Source: Actinoplanes octamycinicus
GTDB taxonomy: Bacteria; Actinomycetota; Actinomycetes; Mycobacteriales; Micromonosporaceae
Length of the DNA: 64,000 nt
Direction of reading: 5' to 3'
Assembly: GCF_014205225.1 (NCBI RefSeq)
Contig: NZ_JACHNB010000001.1
Span: 372,001 to 436,000, forward strand
The translations under genes and the position numbers were made by a program. Below, one piece after another: positions 8,159 to 20,312 of this stretch; within the stretch, counting starts at the first letter, position 1, and the number at the start of each line of letters is the position of its first letter. The notes beneath the pieces are model-generated. The model worked only from the letters and a program-made list of their open reading frames with translations, was not told the origin of the DNA and did no database searches.

Positions 8159-9364
8159 TCAGTCGGCGGGTGGGGTCGGCTCCGTGGCCGGGAGGGGCTT
8201 GGCGGCGTGGGAGGCGCCCAGGCCGATGACCAAGGCGCCGAAGACGCAGAGGAGGCCGTTGCGGACTCCCCAGTGTTCGGCCAGGAACCCGATCAGCGGC
8301 GGGCCGGCCAGGAAGGCGGCGTAGCCGATGGAGCCGGCCACCGAGACGCGCATGGCGGCCCGGACCGGGTCGTCGGCGGCGGCGCTCATGCCGATCGGGA
8401 AGCCCAGCGAGGCGCCCACACCCCAGAGCAGGGCGCCGGCCAGCGCCAGCGGGACCGTGCCGCCGAAGACCACCAGGAGCAGGCCGGCCGCGGCGGAGAC
8501 GGCGGTGAGACGCAGCACCCGGACGCGGCCCCAGCGGTCGGTGGCCGGCCCGCCGTACATCCGGCCCAGCGTCATCGCGGTGACGAAGACGCCGAAGCCG
8601 ATCGCGCCGACGGTGTCGCCCGCGTCGTAGCCGTCGACCAGGCTGATCGCCAGCCAGTCGTTGGCGGAGCCCTCGGTGAAGCCGAACCCGAGCAGGATCA
8701 GGCCGATCAGGATGGTCCGCGGCTCCCGCCAGGCCTGGCCGGCGGTCATCGCGGGTGTGGTGCCGGGCTCCGGCTCGACGTGCGGCAGGAAGCGGCGGAC
8801 CACCACGATCTGAACCGCCACCACCACCGCGGTGGTGAGGTAGAGCTGCGCCCAAACGGGCAGCCCGGTCGCCGCGGTGACCGCTCCGACGCCGGCGCCG
8901 GCGACCGTGCCCAGGCTGAAACCGGCGTGGAAACGCGGCATGATCGTCCGGCCGAGGCGGCGTTCCACGTCGGCCGCCTCGACGTTCATCGCGACGTCCC
9001 AGGTGCTGGTGCCGAACCCGCAGAAGAGCAGGGCCAGCCCGGCCAGCGGGACCGAGCCGATCAGCGTCGCGGTGCCGAGCACGGCCAGGCCGAACGCCAT
9101 CGACATGCTGGCGCCGAGCACCGCGCGGGCCGGGCCGAACCGCTGCACCACCGGACCGGCGAGCGGGATCGACGCCACCGACGTGCCGGACATGCAGAGC
9201 AGCAGCAGGCCGAACCCGGCGACCGAGAGGTCCAGCCCGTCGCGAACGGCGGGCGCCCGGGCGAGCCAGCCGGCCAGTGCCAGCCCGTTCATCCCGAAGG
9301 TGACGCCCACTGCGATCTTGGCCGTGTTCACCCGCGCGGGCAGGACGTCGATGCTGGTCACCAC
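8159..9364 (-). CDS. Major facilitator superfamily transporter (YbjJ-like)
   Basis: 401 residues with about 12 hydrophobic segments. The loop-2 signature appears as GPVVQRFGPARAV after TM2, and a second-half equivalent is GGPATDRWGRVRVL. A conserved-looking WDVAMNVEAADVERRLGR stretch follows TM4; in my recollection this is typical of the YbjJ/fucose-permease-like branch of MFS. The substrate is unknown. The start is uncertain between consecutive GTG codons at 9362 and 9359, with GAG just ahead. The gene is divergent from the hypothetical at 9525 across a 160-bp spacer with an AT-rich patch near 9370. Confidence 0.82.
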   Translation of the reverse strand: MVTSIDVLPARVNTAKIAVGVTFGMNGLALAGWLARAPAVRDGLDLSVAGFGLLLLCMSGTSVASIPLAGPVVQRFGPARAVLGASMSMAFGLAVLGTATLIGSVPLAGLALLFCGFGTSTWDVAMNVEAADVERRLGRTIMPRFHAGFSLGTVAGAGVGAVTAATGLPVWAQLYLTTAVVVAVQIVVVRRFLPHVEPEPGTTPAMTAGQAWREPRTILIGLILLGFGFTEGSANDWLAISLVDGYDAGDTVGAIGFGVFVTAMTLGRMYGGPATDRWGRVRVLRLTAVSAAAGLLLVVFGGTVPLALAGALLWGVGASLGFPIGMSAAADDPVRAAMRVSVAGSIGYAAFLAGPPLIGFLAEHWGVRNGLLCVFGALVIGLGASHAAKPLPATEPTPPAD

Positions 9365-9524
9365 CTCAACTTACACGTTAAAGCAGCACCGGTCACCGGA
9401 GTCCGGCGGCGGCGCTGGACCGGCCCTCCGTTCGAGCCGGATCGGGACACGTCCCACAATGGGCGTCGGCGACCCGACATGCCGGATGGTTCCGGCGCGT
9501 CGATGGACACGGAAGGAAGGCGAC

Positions 9525-10055
9525 ATGGGCCGGCCCGAGGAACTGCAGGTGGAGGCACAGTCCGTGCTCGCGCTGCTGGAGCCGCTGGGGCCGCTCACCC
9601 CGACCGGCAGCTTCGTGTCCGGGCTGATGGTGCGGCGCGAGGTCGACGTGATGCTGCTCGGCGGCCCGGACTTCGGCCCCGCCGACGTGCTGGCCCTGCT
9701 CGCCAAGGCGGTCGAGATCCCCGGGCTGACCGGGTTCTCCTGCGCCGACGAGCGCGGCGACCGCTCACCCACCGGCGAGAAACGCGACGAGCGGTTCCAG
9801 GTGCTGCTGACCGTCGGCGAGTGGCAGGCCGACCTGTCCATCTGGCTGCACGACGACCACGCGAACGTCAGCGAGTGGCACCGCGAGCTGGTCACCCGGC
9901 TCACCGACGAGGAGCGCCAGGCCATCCTCGCGATCAAGACCGTGTGGCACGAGCGCCCGGAGTACCCGGGCGCGTTCGCCGTCTACACCGCGGTCCTGGA
10001 GCACGGCGTCCGCACCGCCGTCGAGTTCGGAGTCTGGCTCCGCGCCGGCGGCTGA
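9525..10055 (+). CDS. Hypothetical protein, possible nucleotidyltransferase-fold
   Basis: 176 residues; ATG at 9525 with a strong GGAAGGAAGG just upstream. Predicted alpha/beta content with a central GSFVSGLMVRREVDVMLLGG segment that looks like the GS-x(n)-D-x-D core of minimal nucleotidyltransferases, followed by a long helix ending in IKTVWHERPEYPGAFAVYTAV. I do not recognise a named family; the nucleotidyltransferase idea is a weak inference from the G-S/D-V pattern. It ends in a duplicated 30-bp unit and converges on nrdJ across a hairpin. Confidence 0.6.
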   Translation: MGRPEELQVEAQSVLALLEPLGPLTPTGSFVSGLMVRREVDVMLLGGPDFGPADVLALLAKAVEIPGLTGFSCADERGDRSPTGEKRDERFQVLLTVGEWQADLSIWLHDDHANVSEWHRELVTRLTDEERQAILAIKTVWHERPEYPGAFAVYTAVLEHGVRTAVEFGVWLRAGG

Positions 10056-10110
10056 GCCACCACGATCGGGACCGCGGACGGCTGAGCCGCCACGATCGGG
10101 ACCGCGGGCA
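10051..10110. repeat. 30-bp direct duplication spanning a stop codon
   Basis: GCTGAGCCACCACGATCGGG... at 10051-10080 is repeated with three changes at 10081-10110. The first copy contains the TGA of the gene at 9525, so this is another 3'-end duplication. Confidence 0.85.
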
Positions 10111-10143
10111 CGCGCGCGGCCCGCTCCCGGTCCGGGCCGCCGC

Positions 10144-10183
10144 TTTCCGGTACGACGTCAGCGGGCTCACGTCGTACCGGAAA
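10144..10183. terminator. Bidirectional hairpin between convergent genes
   Basis: 15-bp perfect stem TTTCCGGTACGACGT (10144-10158) / ACGTCGTACCGGAAA (10169-10183), loop CAGCGGGCTC. It lies between the stops of the gene at 9525 and nrdJ. The arm carries the GGTACG motif seen at two other gene ends. Confidence 0.8.
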
Positions 10184-10232
10184 AGCGAAACGGGCCGTGC
10201 GCATCAGCGCCCGGCCCGTTTCCGGCGAATCC

Positions 10233-13130
<2,898 letters not shown>

Positions 13131-13179
13131 ATGAACGTGCTCCCCCTCGTAGATACCGCGGAAAAAGTGTGGCTGGAAC

Positions 13180-13701
13180 TCAGCCGTTGATCTTGGGAAC
13201 CCGCGCCGAACCGGACCGCGGCGCGACGGCGTGTCGCGTCCCGGCGTCCCGGACGGGCGGCGCGTCCCGCAGCGAGGCGATCTCCTTCTCGAACTCGTCG
13301 AGCGAGTCGAAGGACTTGTAGACGCTGGCGAACCGCAGATAGGCCACCTGGTCGAGTTCACGCAACGGCGTGAGGATCGCCAAGCCGACCTCATGGCTCG
13401 GGATCTCGGCAGCGCCGCGCGCCCGGACGGTCTCCTCGACCCGCTGCGCGAGCAACGCGATCGAGTCCTCGTCGACGGGCCGGCCCTGGCAGGCCTTGCG
13501 CACCCCACTCATGATCTTGGTCCGGCTGAAGGGCTCGGTGACGCCGCTGCGCTTGACCACCGCGAGCACCGCCTCCTCGACCGTGGTGAAACGCTTGCCG
13601 CACTCGGGGCACGAGCGGCGCCGACGGATCAGCTGACCGTCGTCCGCCTCGCGCGAGTCCACGACCCGCGAATCGGCGTGCCGGCAGTACGGGCAACGCA
13701 C
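13180..13701 (-). CDS. nrdR: Transcriptional repressor NrdR
   Basis: 173 residues. N-terminal zinc ribbon C3-x2-C6 ... C31-x2-C34 ([17 protein letters not shown] and [14 protein letters not shown]), followed by an ATP-cone domain (about 49-139; [16 protein letters not shown]). It senses dATP/ATP and represses ribonucleotide reductase genes. GTG start with GGGGAGATCGCG upstream. It heads the nrdR-nrdJ operon and has a candidate NrdR box about 140 bp upstream. The last 20 residues after the ATP-cone are a non-conserved Arg/Ser/Pro tail. Confidence 0.95.
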   Translation of the reverse strand: MRCPYCRHADSRVVDSREADDGQLIRRRRSCPECGKRFTTVEEAVLAVVKRSGVTEPFSRTKIMSGVRKACQGRPVDEDSIALLAQRVEETVRARGAAEIPSHEVGLAILTPLRELDQVAYLRFASVYKSFDSLDEFEKEIASLRDAPPVRDAGTRHAVAPRSGSARVPKING

Positions 13702-13841
13702 CGCGATCTCCCCTCTCGCCCCTCACCCGGGCACGCCGAAAAACAGCCACGCCTGTGTCGAGACATCGGCGCGACTGTGAACGAACCTGCGGAAAACCGG
13801 GGAGGAGAAACCCAACCTGTGGATGGCTTACATCTCTGTAA

Positions 13842-13857
13842 CCACTAGATGTTGGGG
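13842..13857. promoter_or_regulatory. Candidate NrdR box
   Basis: CCACTAGATGTTGGGG matches the palindromic 16-bp NrdR-box pattern (acaCwAtATaTwGtgt) at most central positions. A weaker CCCAACCTGTGGATGG starts exactly 31 bp away at 13811, matching the usual three-turn spacing of paired boxes. It lies about 140 bp upstream of nrdR, in the promoter of nrdR-nrdJ. Confidence 0.55.
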
Positions 13858-13984
13858 AAGACGCTATGCCGCAGCGGACGCCGACGCAAGTTTGGCGACG
13901 TGCCGACGCGCCGTATTTTGCGCCTCAACACGCTGGGGTGACCGCATGATCACACGGCGCGTCGGGAAAGCGTTTGCGGCCGGG

Positions 13985-14125
13985 TCAGCCGTGCGAGGCA
14001 GTCGCGAACAGGACAGCGCTCGACAGCACCGCCATGAGGAGGAACAGGCCGAAAAGGACCACCTTGCCGCGCCGGGTCAACCGCAGGGGCGGAGCGACGT
14101 GTCGCGTGCCACCGGTGACGACCAT
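13985..14125 (-). CDS. 46-residue single-pass membrane protein divergent from lexA
   Basis: ATG at 14123-14125 with GAGGGG seven bases ahead; TGA at 13985-13987. The protein has a basic N-terminus (LRLTRRGKVVL) and one transmembrane helix, residues about 22-43 (VVLFGLFLLMAVLSSAVLFATA). In mycobacteria and corynebacteria the gene divergent from lexA (Rv2719c/ChiZ, DivS) is SOS-induced and inhibits division. Those proteins begin with a similar basic-TM segment, and Rv2719c then carries LysM. Here the frame ends straight after the TM and the downstream codons show no LysM. Two SOS boxes lie 34 and 58 bp upstream. Function as an SOS division regulator is inference. Confidence 0.7.
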   Translation of the reverse strand: MVVTGGTRHVAPPLRLTRRGKVVLFGLFLLMAVLSSAVLFATASHG

Positions 14126-14158
14126 GACAAGACCCCTCTCTCGGACACCCGTTCGATA

Positions 14159-14172
14159 GAACGCCCGTACGA
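14159..14172. promoter_or_regulatory. SOS (LexA) box 1 in the lexA / small-protein promoter
   Basis: GAACGCCCGTACGA: GAAC-N4-GTAC-GA, one base from the actinobacterial SOS core GAAC-N4-GTTC. It lies 34 bp upstream of the small membrane gene and 205 bp upstream of lexA. Confidence 0.7.
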
Positions 14173-14182
14173 CGGTCTATCA

Positions 14183-14196
14183 GAACGGGAGTACGA
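14183..14196. promoter_or_regulatory. SOS (LexA) box 2 in the lexA / small-protein promoter
   Basis: GAACGGGAGTACGA: same GAAC-N4-GTAC-GA form, 24 bp from box 1, so both face nearly the same helix side. A weaker GTACAGATGTTTGA half-match lies at 14235-14248. The recA upstream box has the same one-base variation. Confidence 0.7.
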
Positions 14197-14376
14197 AAAT
14201 CCAGTCCTGACGAGCGACACGCCGGTGAAACCTCGTACAGATGTTTGAATATGTCGCACCCGCCCACTACGGTTTCCTGTCAAGAGGGGTCAGCCGGACA
14301 AACGCCATCCCCACGGCGCGTCCGGCTCCGCGACGCACCACGTGCCGACAGGCACTGGCCGACAGGGAGGGCGGAC

Positions 14377-15168
14377 GTGTCGACCGACGACCGCACGAGC
14401 CAGCAGCAACCGATGAGGAAGCCGGAGGGCGGCAGTGCCGCGGCCGCCATGCGACGCCGCACGCCGAGCCGGGCCCGGTCAGCGGACGCCCCGCAGCTGC
14501 GTTCGGTGACCGCGGTGGGCAGCCTGGCCGAGCCGGTCGCCACCGACCTCACCGCCCGGCAGCGGCGCATCCTCGAGTTCATCCGCGAGTGGGGCGAGAA
14601 ATACGGTTACCCGCCGAGCGTCCGGGAGATCGGTGAGGCCGTCGGCCTGGTCTCCCCGTCCAGCGTGGCGTACCAGTTGAAGGCCCTGGAGACCAAGGGC
14701 TACCTGCGCCGCGACCCGAACCGGCCGCGCGCCGTCGACGTCCGCTCGCCCGGCGAGCTGGTCGACGACGAGGCGCTGCGGGCGGCCCGTCCGCAGCCGG
14801 CCTACGTGCCGCTGGTCGGCCGGATCGCCGCCGGCGGCCCGATCCTCGCCGAGCAGGCGGTGGAGGACTTCTTCCCGCTGCCGCGCGAGCTGGTCGGCGA
14901 GGGCGAGGTCTTCATGCTCGAGGTCAAGGGCGACTCGATGATCGACGCGGCGATCTGCAACGGCGACTGGGTGGTGGTCCGCCAGCAGCCGACCGCCGAG
15001 GCCGGCGACATCGTGGCCGCCATGATCGACGGCGAGGCCACGGTGAAGAGCTACCGGCAGCGCGACGGCCACGTCTGGCTGATGCCGGCCAACCCGGCCT
15101 TCGACCCGATCCCCGGCGACGACGCGACCATCATGGGTCGCGTGGTGGCCGTCCTGCGCCGCGTCTGA
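14377..15168 (+). CDS. lexA: SOS repressor LexA
   Basis: 263 residues from GTG 14377 (GGGAGG six bases ahead); earlier in-frame ATG codons lack a ribosome site and would translate SOS-promoter DNA. N-terminal winged helix ([15 protein letters not shown]...[22 protein letters not shown]), then the S24 autoprotease. The cleavage site is Ala152-Gly153 in RIAAGGPI, the nucleophile Ser187 (GDSM) and the general base Lys224 (ATVKSY). It represses SOS genes until RecA filaments trigger self-cleavage. The first ~60 residues before the HTH are a basic disordered extension, common in actinobacterial LexA. SOS boxes upstream imply autoregulation. Confidence 0.96.
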   Translation: MSTDDRTSQQQPMRKPEGGSAAAAMRRRTPSRARSADAPQLRSVTAVGSLAEPVATDLTARQRRILEFIREWGEKYGYPPSVREIGEAVGLVSPSSVAYQLKALETKGYLRRDPNRPRAVDVRSPGELVDDEALRAARPQPAYVPLVGRIAAGGPILAEQAVEDFFPLPRELVGEGEVFMLEVKGDSMIDAAICNGDWVVVRQQPTAEAGDIVAAMIDGEATVKSYRQRDGHVWLMPANPAFDPIPGDDATIMGRVVAVLRRV

Positions 15169-15232
15169 CCCGCGCGGGGATCACCACCGCTTTTCGGTAC
15201 GCCGCGAGCGCTCTCCTGACGCCGGAGACGCG

Positions 15233-15264
15233 AAGGGCCGGCACCCACCCGGGTGCCGGCCCTT
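15233..15264. terminator. Bidirectional terminator hairpin
   Basis: Perfect 14-bp stem AAGGGCCGGCACCC / GGGTGCCGGCCCTT with loop ACCC, flanked by CCTT. It sits between lexA and the convergent propeller-protein gene. Confidence 0.85.
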
Positions 15265-15272
15265 CCGTTCGC

Positions 15273-17147
15273 TCAGCGGCGGTTGTAACCGCCGTCGTCC
15301 CGTCCCTGCGGGGGACGGCCACCGCCATACATCCCGGCCTGGCGCTGCGGCCCACCACCCTGCGGCGGACGCGGCTGACCCTGACCCTGCGGACGCGGCT
15401 GGCCCTGGCCCTGCGGCCGCGGCTGGCCGCCGCCCTGCGGACGCGGACCGCCTTGCAGGCGCTGGCCACCCTGCGGAGGCCGCGGCTGACCGCCGCCCTG
15501 CTGACCGCCGTAGACCCCACCGCCGCCACCGCGGCCTGGCTGCTGCTGCGGACCCCGCGGCGGCGGCTGCTGACCACCGGCCTGCGGCCGCTGCTGCGGA
15601 CCCCGCGGCTGCTGCTGCCCGCCACCGCCCTGCGGCCGCTGCTGCGGACCACGCGGCTGCTGCTGCCCGCCGCCGCCCTGCGGCCGCTGCTGCGGTCCAC
15701 GTGGCTGCTGCTGCGGGCCGCCCCGGCCGGGCTGCCCCTGCTGCGGACCCCGCTGCGGCTGCGGCGGGCGCGGCTGCTGCTGCTGCCCACCGCCCTGCGG
15801 CCGCTGCTGCGGACCACGCGGCCCCTGCGGCGGCTGCCCGGCGGGCCGGGCGTACTGCGGAGCGGCACCGGCCGGCGGCCCGGACTTGGCGCCGTACACC
15901 GGACCGTTGCCCCCGGCGGCGTAAGCGGCGCCGCCGCGCGGCGGGATCCCGCCGCTGCCCACGCCGATCAGCTCGGTCTCCGGGTCACCGGCGGCGGCGA
16001 TCCCGCCGCTCGGCGCGTCGTCGACGCTCGCCCCGCGCGGGTTCTGCTTGCGGAACCGGACGATGCCGAACACCCCGGCCCCGACCAGCAGCAGGCCGAG
16101 CACGCCGACCCCGGCCACCAGGTTGGTGATGTCACTCACGTCCAGGTCCGAGTACCACGACTTGGCCGCGGCGCCACCGGACTGCTTCTTGGAGTTGACC
16201 GCGACCGTGGTGGCCGGCTCGTACGACCGGATGTAGTTCGCGGTCTCCTTGTCCCCGTTCATGTCGGAGACGGTGAGGAAGCTCTTGCCGTCCGCGCTGT
16301 ACGCGATCGCCTCGCCGTACTGCTCGTTCGGCAGGCCGGTGGTGCGCGGCTTGCCTTTCAGCGCGCCGACGATGTCACCGTTCTTGACGTCCCACTCCAT
16401 CGCGTCGGTGTAGGTGCGGAGCACCACCTTCGACCCGTCGGCGGAGACCGCGCCACCGGTGACCACCCGGTTGAACGTCTTGGCGAACGCGTTGCTCGGC
16501 GTCTCGGTGGGCTGGATCGCCACCTCACCGGCCTTGACCATCGGGACCGGCGTCTTGTTGTTCGCCTTCAGCGGGCCGGACGGCTTGTAGATGAAGGCCG
16601 CCCCGGTCACCTCTTTGGTCACGATGTACGGCGTGCCGTCCGGCGCCATCAGCAGCGCCTCGGAGTCGTGCTTGTCGCCCTCGGGGTAGCTGAGCCGGTA
16701 GATCACCGGCGCCTTCTTGCCGTTGGCCGGCATGTTCCAGAGCGCGACGTGCGGGCGCGGGTCATCGCCCTTGAGGATGGCGTTGTCGCCGGTGTCGGCG
16801 ATCCAGACGGAGCCGTCCTTCGGCGAGACGATCATGTCCTCGGTGTCGAGGGGGTTGCTCGGGTACGACTTGTCGTCCTTGATGGCGCAGGACGAGTCCA
16901 GGAAGAAGACCTTCCGGTGGCCGGCGTCGGTCGAGCTGTCGTCGATGGCGATGAAGCCTCCGCCCTTCGTCGCCACCAGACCGGAGACCTCGTCGAGCAG
17001 AGGGTCCTTGACCTTGCAAACCTTCTTACCGGGCGTCGCCTTGGCGCTGACCGTCGCCGTCGGGGTCGGGTCAGCGGCGGACGCGCCGGTGCCACCGACC
17101 GTCACCAGGCCCAGGCCCAGCACGATCGAGAACACGAGACGCCGCAT
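15273..17147 (-). CDS. Secreted beta-propeller-like membrane protein with Pro/Gln/Gly repeat tail
   Basis: 624 residues from ATG 17147 (the signal peptide MRRLVFSIVLGLGLVTVGGTGASA fits this start). Residues about 40-340 resemble a propeller fold: repeated blades such as EVSGLVATKGGGFIAIDDSS, DGSVWIADTGDN, SADGKSFLTVSDMN. A single TM helix follows (about 360-382, LVAGVGVLGLLLVGAGVFGIV), then a cytoplasmic tail of about 240 residues dominated by PQQRPQGGGGQQQPRG repeats. The predicted topology is propeller outside, disordered tail inside. The tail DNA is strongly repetitive with CTG-rich 45-48-bp units. Function unknown; a hairpin terminator follows. Confidence 0.75.
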   Translation of the reverse strand: MRRLVFSIVLGLGLVTVGGTGASAADPTPTATVSAKATPGKKVCKVKDPLLDEVSGLVATKGGGFIAIDDSSTDAGHRKVFFLDSSCAIKDDKSYPSNPLDTEDMIVSPKDGSVWIADTGDNAILKGDDPRPHVALWNMPANGKKAPVIYRLSYPEGDKHDSEALLMAPDGTPYIVTKEVTGAAFIYKPSGPLKANNKTPVPMVKAGEVAIQPTETPSNAFAKTFNRVVTGGAVSADGSKVVLRTYTDAMEWDVKNGDIVGALKGKPRTTGLPNEQYGEAIAYSADGKSFLTVSDMNGDKETANYIRSYEPATTVAVNSKKQSGGAAAKSWYSDLDVSDITNLVAGVGVLGLLLVGAGVFGIVRFRKQNPRGASVDDAPSGGIAAAGDPETELIGVGSGGIPPRGGAAYAAGGNGPVYGAKSGPPAGAAPQYARPAGQPPQGPRGPQQRPQGGGQQQQPRPPQPQRGPQQGQPGRGGPQQQPRGPQQRPQGGGGQQQPRGPQQRPQGGGGQQQPRGPQQRPQAGGQQPPPRGPQQQPGRGGGGGVYGGQQGGGQPRPPQGGQRLQGGPRPQGGGQPRPQGQGQPRPQGQGQPRPPQGGGPQRQAGMYGGGRPPQGRDDGGYNRR

Positions 17148-17250
17148 CCGCACAGTGTCGCATGCGGCGTCCCCCATCGGTGTAACGCGTGGATCAACCC
17201 TGGTCAAAGGTCACCAGGTGTCTGTTTTCGCACTCGTTCTCATGTGACTC

Positions 17251-18663
17251 TCAGCAACGGAACTGTTCCAGATCGGCCGCCAGCCGCTCGTCGACCAGCA
17301 CCCGGAACTCGGTGCCGTCGTCCAGGTGCCGGGACTGCAGCACCTGCCCGGTCCGGTGCACCCGGGCGACCAGATCACCCCGGTCGTACGGCAGCAGGAT
17401 CCGCATGTCCACGGCCGGCCGGGGCAGCCGGGCCGCGATCGCCTCGCGCAGCTCCGCGATGCCCGAACCGGACCGCGCCGAGACGAACACCGCGTCCGGC
17501 CAGGTGCGCTTGAGCCGGAGCACGGTCTCCTCGTCGGCCGCGTCCATCTTGTTGATCACCAGCAGCTCGGGGATCCGGTCCGCCCCGACCTCGCCGAGCA
17601 CCTCGCGGACCGCGCTCACCTGACCCTCCGGATCCGGGTGCGAGCCGTCGACGACGTGCACCACCAGGTCGGCCTCGGCCACCTCCTCCAGCGTCGAGCG
17701 GAACGCCTCGACGATCTGGTGCGGCAGGTGCCGGACGAACCCGACGGTGTCGGAGAGCGTGTAGACCCGGCCGTCCTCCGCGGAGGTGCGCCGGGTGGTC
17801 GGGTCCAGGGTGGCGAACAACGCGTTCTCCACCAGGACGCCGGCCTCGGTCAGACGGTTCAGCAGGCTGGACTTGCCGGCGTTGGTGTAACCGGCGATCG
17901 CCACCGCGGGCGTGCCGCTGGCCTGCCGGCGGGACCGCTTGGTCTCCCGGACGGTCCGCATCGCCTTGATCTCGCGGCGTAGCTTGGCGATCCGCTGGTT
18001 GATCCGCCGCCGGTCGGTCTCCAGCTTCGTCTCACCGGGACCACGGGTGCCGACGCCACCGCCGCCGGAGCCACCGCCGGCGCCGCCGCCCTGCCGGGAC
18101 AGCGACTCACCCCAGCCGCGCAGACGCGGCAGGAGATACTGCAACTGGGCCAGCTCGACCTGGGCCTTGCCCTCTTTGCTCTTCGCGTGCTGGGCGAAGA
18201 TGTCCAGGATCAGCGCGGTCCGGTCGACCACCTTCACCTTGACCTGCTGCTCCAGGTTGCGCAGCTGGGACGGGGACAGCTCGCCGTCGCAGATGACGGT
18301 GTCGGCGCCGCTGGCGACGACCGCGTCGCGCAGCTCGTCGACCTTGCCCCGGCCGATGAACGTCGCGGCGTCCGGCTGCCGGCGCCGCTGGATCAGGCCC
18401 TCCAGGACCTGGGAACCGGCGGTCTCGGCGAGTTGCGCGAGCTCGGTCAGCGAGTTGTCCGCGTCCTCCACGCTGCCCTCGGTCCAGACGCCGACCAGCA
18501 CGACTCGCTCGAGTCGCAGCTGACGGTACTCAACCTCGGTGATGTCGGTCAGCTCGGTGGAGAGCCCGGCCACCCGCCTGAGCGAGTGCCGCTCCTCCAG
18601 CTCGAGCTCACCGGTCGTGAAGTCCGGCTCGTCAAGGACGGGTGCCTGGTACGTGTTTCGCAA
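17251..18663 (-). CDS. hflX: Ribosome-associated GTPase HflX
   Basis: 470 residues. N-terminal HflX domain (GRGKVDELRDAVVASGADTVICDGELSPSQLRNLE...DRTALILDIFAQHA), a Gly-rich linker (about 192-206), a basic coiled segment, then the G domain: G1 GYTNAGKSSL (about 268), G3 DTVGFV, G4 NKMD. HflX splits stalled or stress-damaged 70S ribosomes. TTG start at 18663 with GGAGGAGG seven bases upstream. It is divergent from the malic-enzyme gene over 152 bp, as in other actinobacteria where hflX sits near lexA and dapF. Confidence 0.95.
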   Translation of the reverse strand: MRNTYQAPVLDEPDFTTGELELEERHSLRRVAGLSTELTDITEVEYRQLRLERVVLVGVWTEGSVEDADNSLTELAQLAETAGSQVLEGLIQRRRQPDAATFIGRGKVDELRDAVVASGADTVICDGELSPSQLRNLEQQVKVKVVDRTALILDIFAQHAKSKEGKAQVELAQLQYLLPRLRGWGESLSRQGGGAGGGSGGGGVGTRGPGETKLETDRRRINQRIAKLRREIKAMRTVRETKRSRRQASGTPAVAIAGYTNAGKSSLLNRLTEAGVLVENALFATLDPTTRRTSAEDGRVYTLSDTVGFVRHLPHQIVEAFRSTLEEVAEADLVVHVVDGSHPDPEGQVSAVREVLGEVGADRIPELLVINKMDAADEETVLRLKRTWPDAVFVSARSGSGIAELREAIAARLPRPAVDMRILLPYDRGDLVARVHRTGQVLQSRHLDDGTEFRVLVDERLAADLEQFRC

Positions 18664-18815
18664 AAGTGACCTCCTCCGCCCGATCGTGGCACGTCACGCG
18701 GGCGACCGCATCCACATAAGCGTGGCTGACTCACCAGTAACCACCGCAGAGGTATCGAACATTCCGAGCGAGCGACAATTCGATAGCTCACCCCACCAAC
18801 GTCGGAGGGAACACC

Positions 18816-20276
18816 GTGGTGACCACCCGCCTGCCGAGCGCAGGATTCTCGATCACGATCCGCATCGCCGTTACCGCGGACGCCTCGTCCATCGGCCGGC
18901 TCACCACCTGCGTCGGCGAGGCCGGGGCGATCGTGACGGCACTGGACGTGGTGGACTCCGACCCCACCCGGGTGCTCGTCGACCTCACCTGTGACACCGC
19001 CGACTCGGCGCACGCCGACCAGGTCGTCAAGCAGCTCGAGGACCAGGACGGGGTGGATGTCCGGAAGGTCTCCGACCGTACCTTCCTGCTGCACCTGGGC
19101 GGCAAGATCGAGGTCAACTCGAAGGTCGCGCTGCGCAACCGGGACGAGCTGTCCCGGGCGTACACGCCGGGGGTGGCCCGGGTCTGCATGGCGATCGCGG
19201 AGAATCCGGCGGACGCCCGCCGGCTGACCATCAAGCGCAACACGGTGGCCGTGGTGAGCGACGGCTCGGCCGTGCTCGGCCTGGGCAACATCGGCCCGGC
19301 CGCGGCGATGCCGGTGATGGAGGGCAAGGCCGCGCTGTTCAAGCGGTTCGGCGGGGTGGACGCCTGGCCGGTGGTGCTGGACACCCAGGACACCGACGAG
19401 ATCGTCAAGATCGTCAAGGCGATCGCCCCGGCCTACGGCGGGATCAACCTGGAGGACATCGCCGCGCCGCGCTGCTTCGAGATCGAGGCGCGGCTGCGCG
19501 AGCAGCTGGACATCCCGGTCTTCCACGACGACCAGCACGGCACCGCGATCTGCGTGCTGGCCGCGCTGACCAACGCGCTGCGCGTGGTCGGCAAGCGGAT
19601 GCAGGACGTCAAGGTGGTGGTCTCCGGCGCCGGCGCGGCCGGCACCGCGATCATGAAGCTGCTGATGCGCCAGGGCGTCGGCGACATCATCGCCTACGAC
19701 CGGAAGGGCGCGCTGCACCGCGGCATGCCCGACCTGAACCCGTCGATGCAGTGGCTGGCCGACCACACCAACAAGGCGAACTACTCGGGTGACCTGCCCG
19801 GCGCGATCGCCGGCGCCGACGTCTTCATCGGCGTCTCCGCGCCGAACCTGCTGACCGGCGACGACATCGCCAAGATGGCGGACAAGTCGATCGTCTTCGC
19901 GATGGCCAACCCGGACCCGGAGGTCGACCCGCGGGAGGCCCGCAAGCACGCCGCGGTGGTCGCCACCGGCCGCTCCGACCAGCCCAACCAGATCAACAAC
20001 GTGCTGGCCTTCCCCGGCGTCTTCCGCGGCATGCTGGACGTCAGCGCCGAGGAGTTCACCGAGGAGATGGCCCTCGCCGCGGCCCGCGCCATCGCGGACG
20101 TGGTCGGCGAGGACAAGCTCAACCCCACAGTGATCATCCCGAGCGTCTTCGACCCCCGGGTGACCCCGGCGGTCGCCGCCGCGATCCGAGCGGTCGTCCG
20201 CGGCGTCCCGGCCCCGGCCAACCCGGCCGCCACCCCGGAGTCCGAGCTGGACCAGGCCCCGGAGGGCATCTTCTGA
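18816..20276 (+). CDS. NAD(P)-dependent malic enzyme with N-terminal ACT domain
   Basis: 486 residues. Residues about 10-88 form an ACT-type regulatory domain ([31 protein letters not shown]). The malic-enzyme core follows with [68 protein letters not shown] and a Rossmann [13 protein letters not shown], ending with ANPDPEV. It oxidatively decarboxylates malate to pyruvate. The ACT fusion suggests allosteric control by an amino acid or related metabolite. GTG start with GGAGGGA upstream. It is followed by a 34-bp tandem repeat array. Confidence 0.92.
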   Translation: MVTTRLPSAGFSITIRIAVTADASSIGRLTTCVGEAGAIVTALDVVDSDPTRVLVDLTCDTADSAHADQVVKQLEDQDGVDVRKVSDRTFLLHLGGKIEVNSKVALRNRDELSRAYTPGVARVCMAIAENPADARRLTIKRNTVAVVSDGSAVLGLGNIGPAAAMPVMEGKAALFKRFGGVDAWPVVLDTQDTDEIVKIVKAIAPAYGGINLEDIAAPRCFEIEARLREQLDIPVFHDDQHGTAICVLAALTNALRVVGKRMQDVKVVVSGAGAAGTAIMKLLMRQGVGDIIAYDRKGALHRGMPDLNPSMQWLADHTNKANYSGDLPGAIAGADVFIGVSAPNLLTGDDIAKMADKSIVFAMANPDPEVDPREARKHAAVVATGRSDQPNQINNVLAFPGVFRGMLDVSAEEFTEEMALAAARAIADVVGEDKLNPTVIIPSVFDPRVTPAVAAAIRAVVRGVPAPANPAATPESELDQAPEGIF

Positions 20277-20312
20277 CGGCGTCGTTGTTCGGGGCCGCCT
20301 GATCACCTCGCC

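Noticed and set aside
7836..8324. Arg/Ala-rich reading frames between the hydrolase and MFS genes
   Set aside because: Stop-free because of GC-rich tandem repeats; no codon-position signal or ribosome site.
13702..13850. Cobalamin riboswitch ahead of nrdR-nrdJ
   Set aside because: The leader is short and I found no B12-box-like element; NrdR control fits better.
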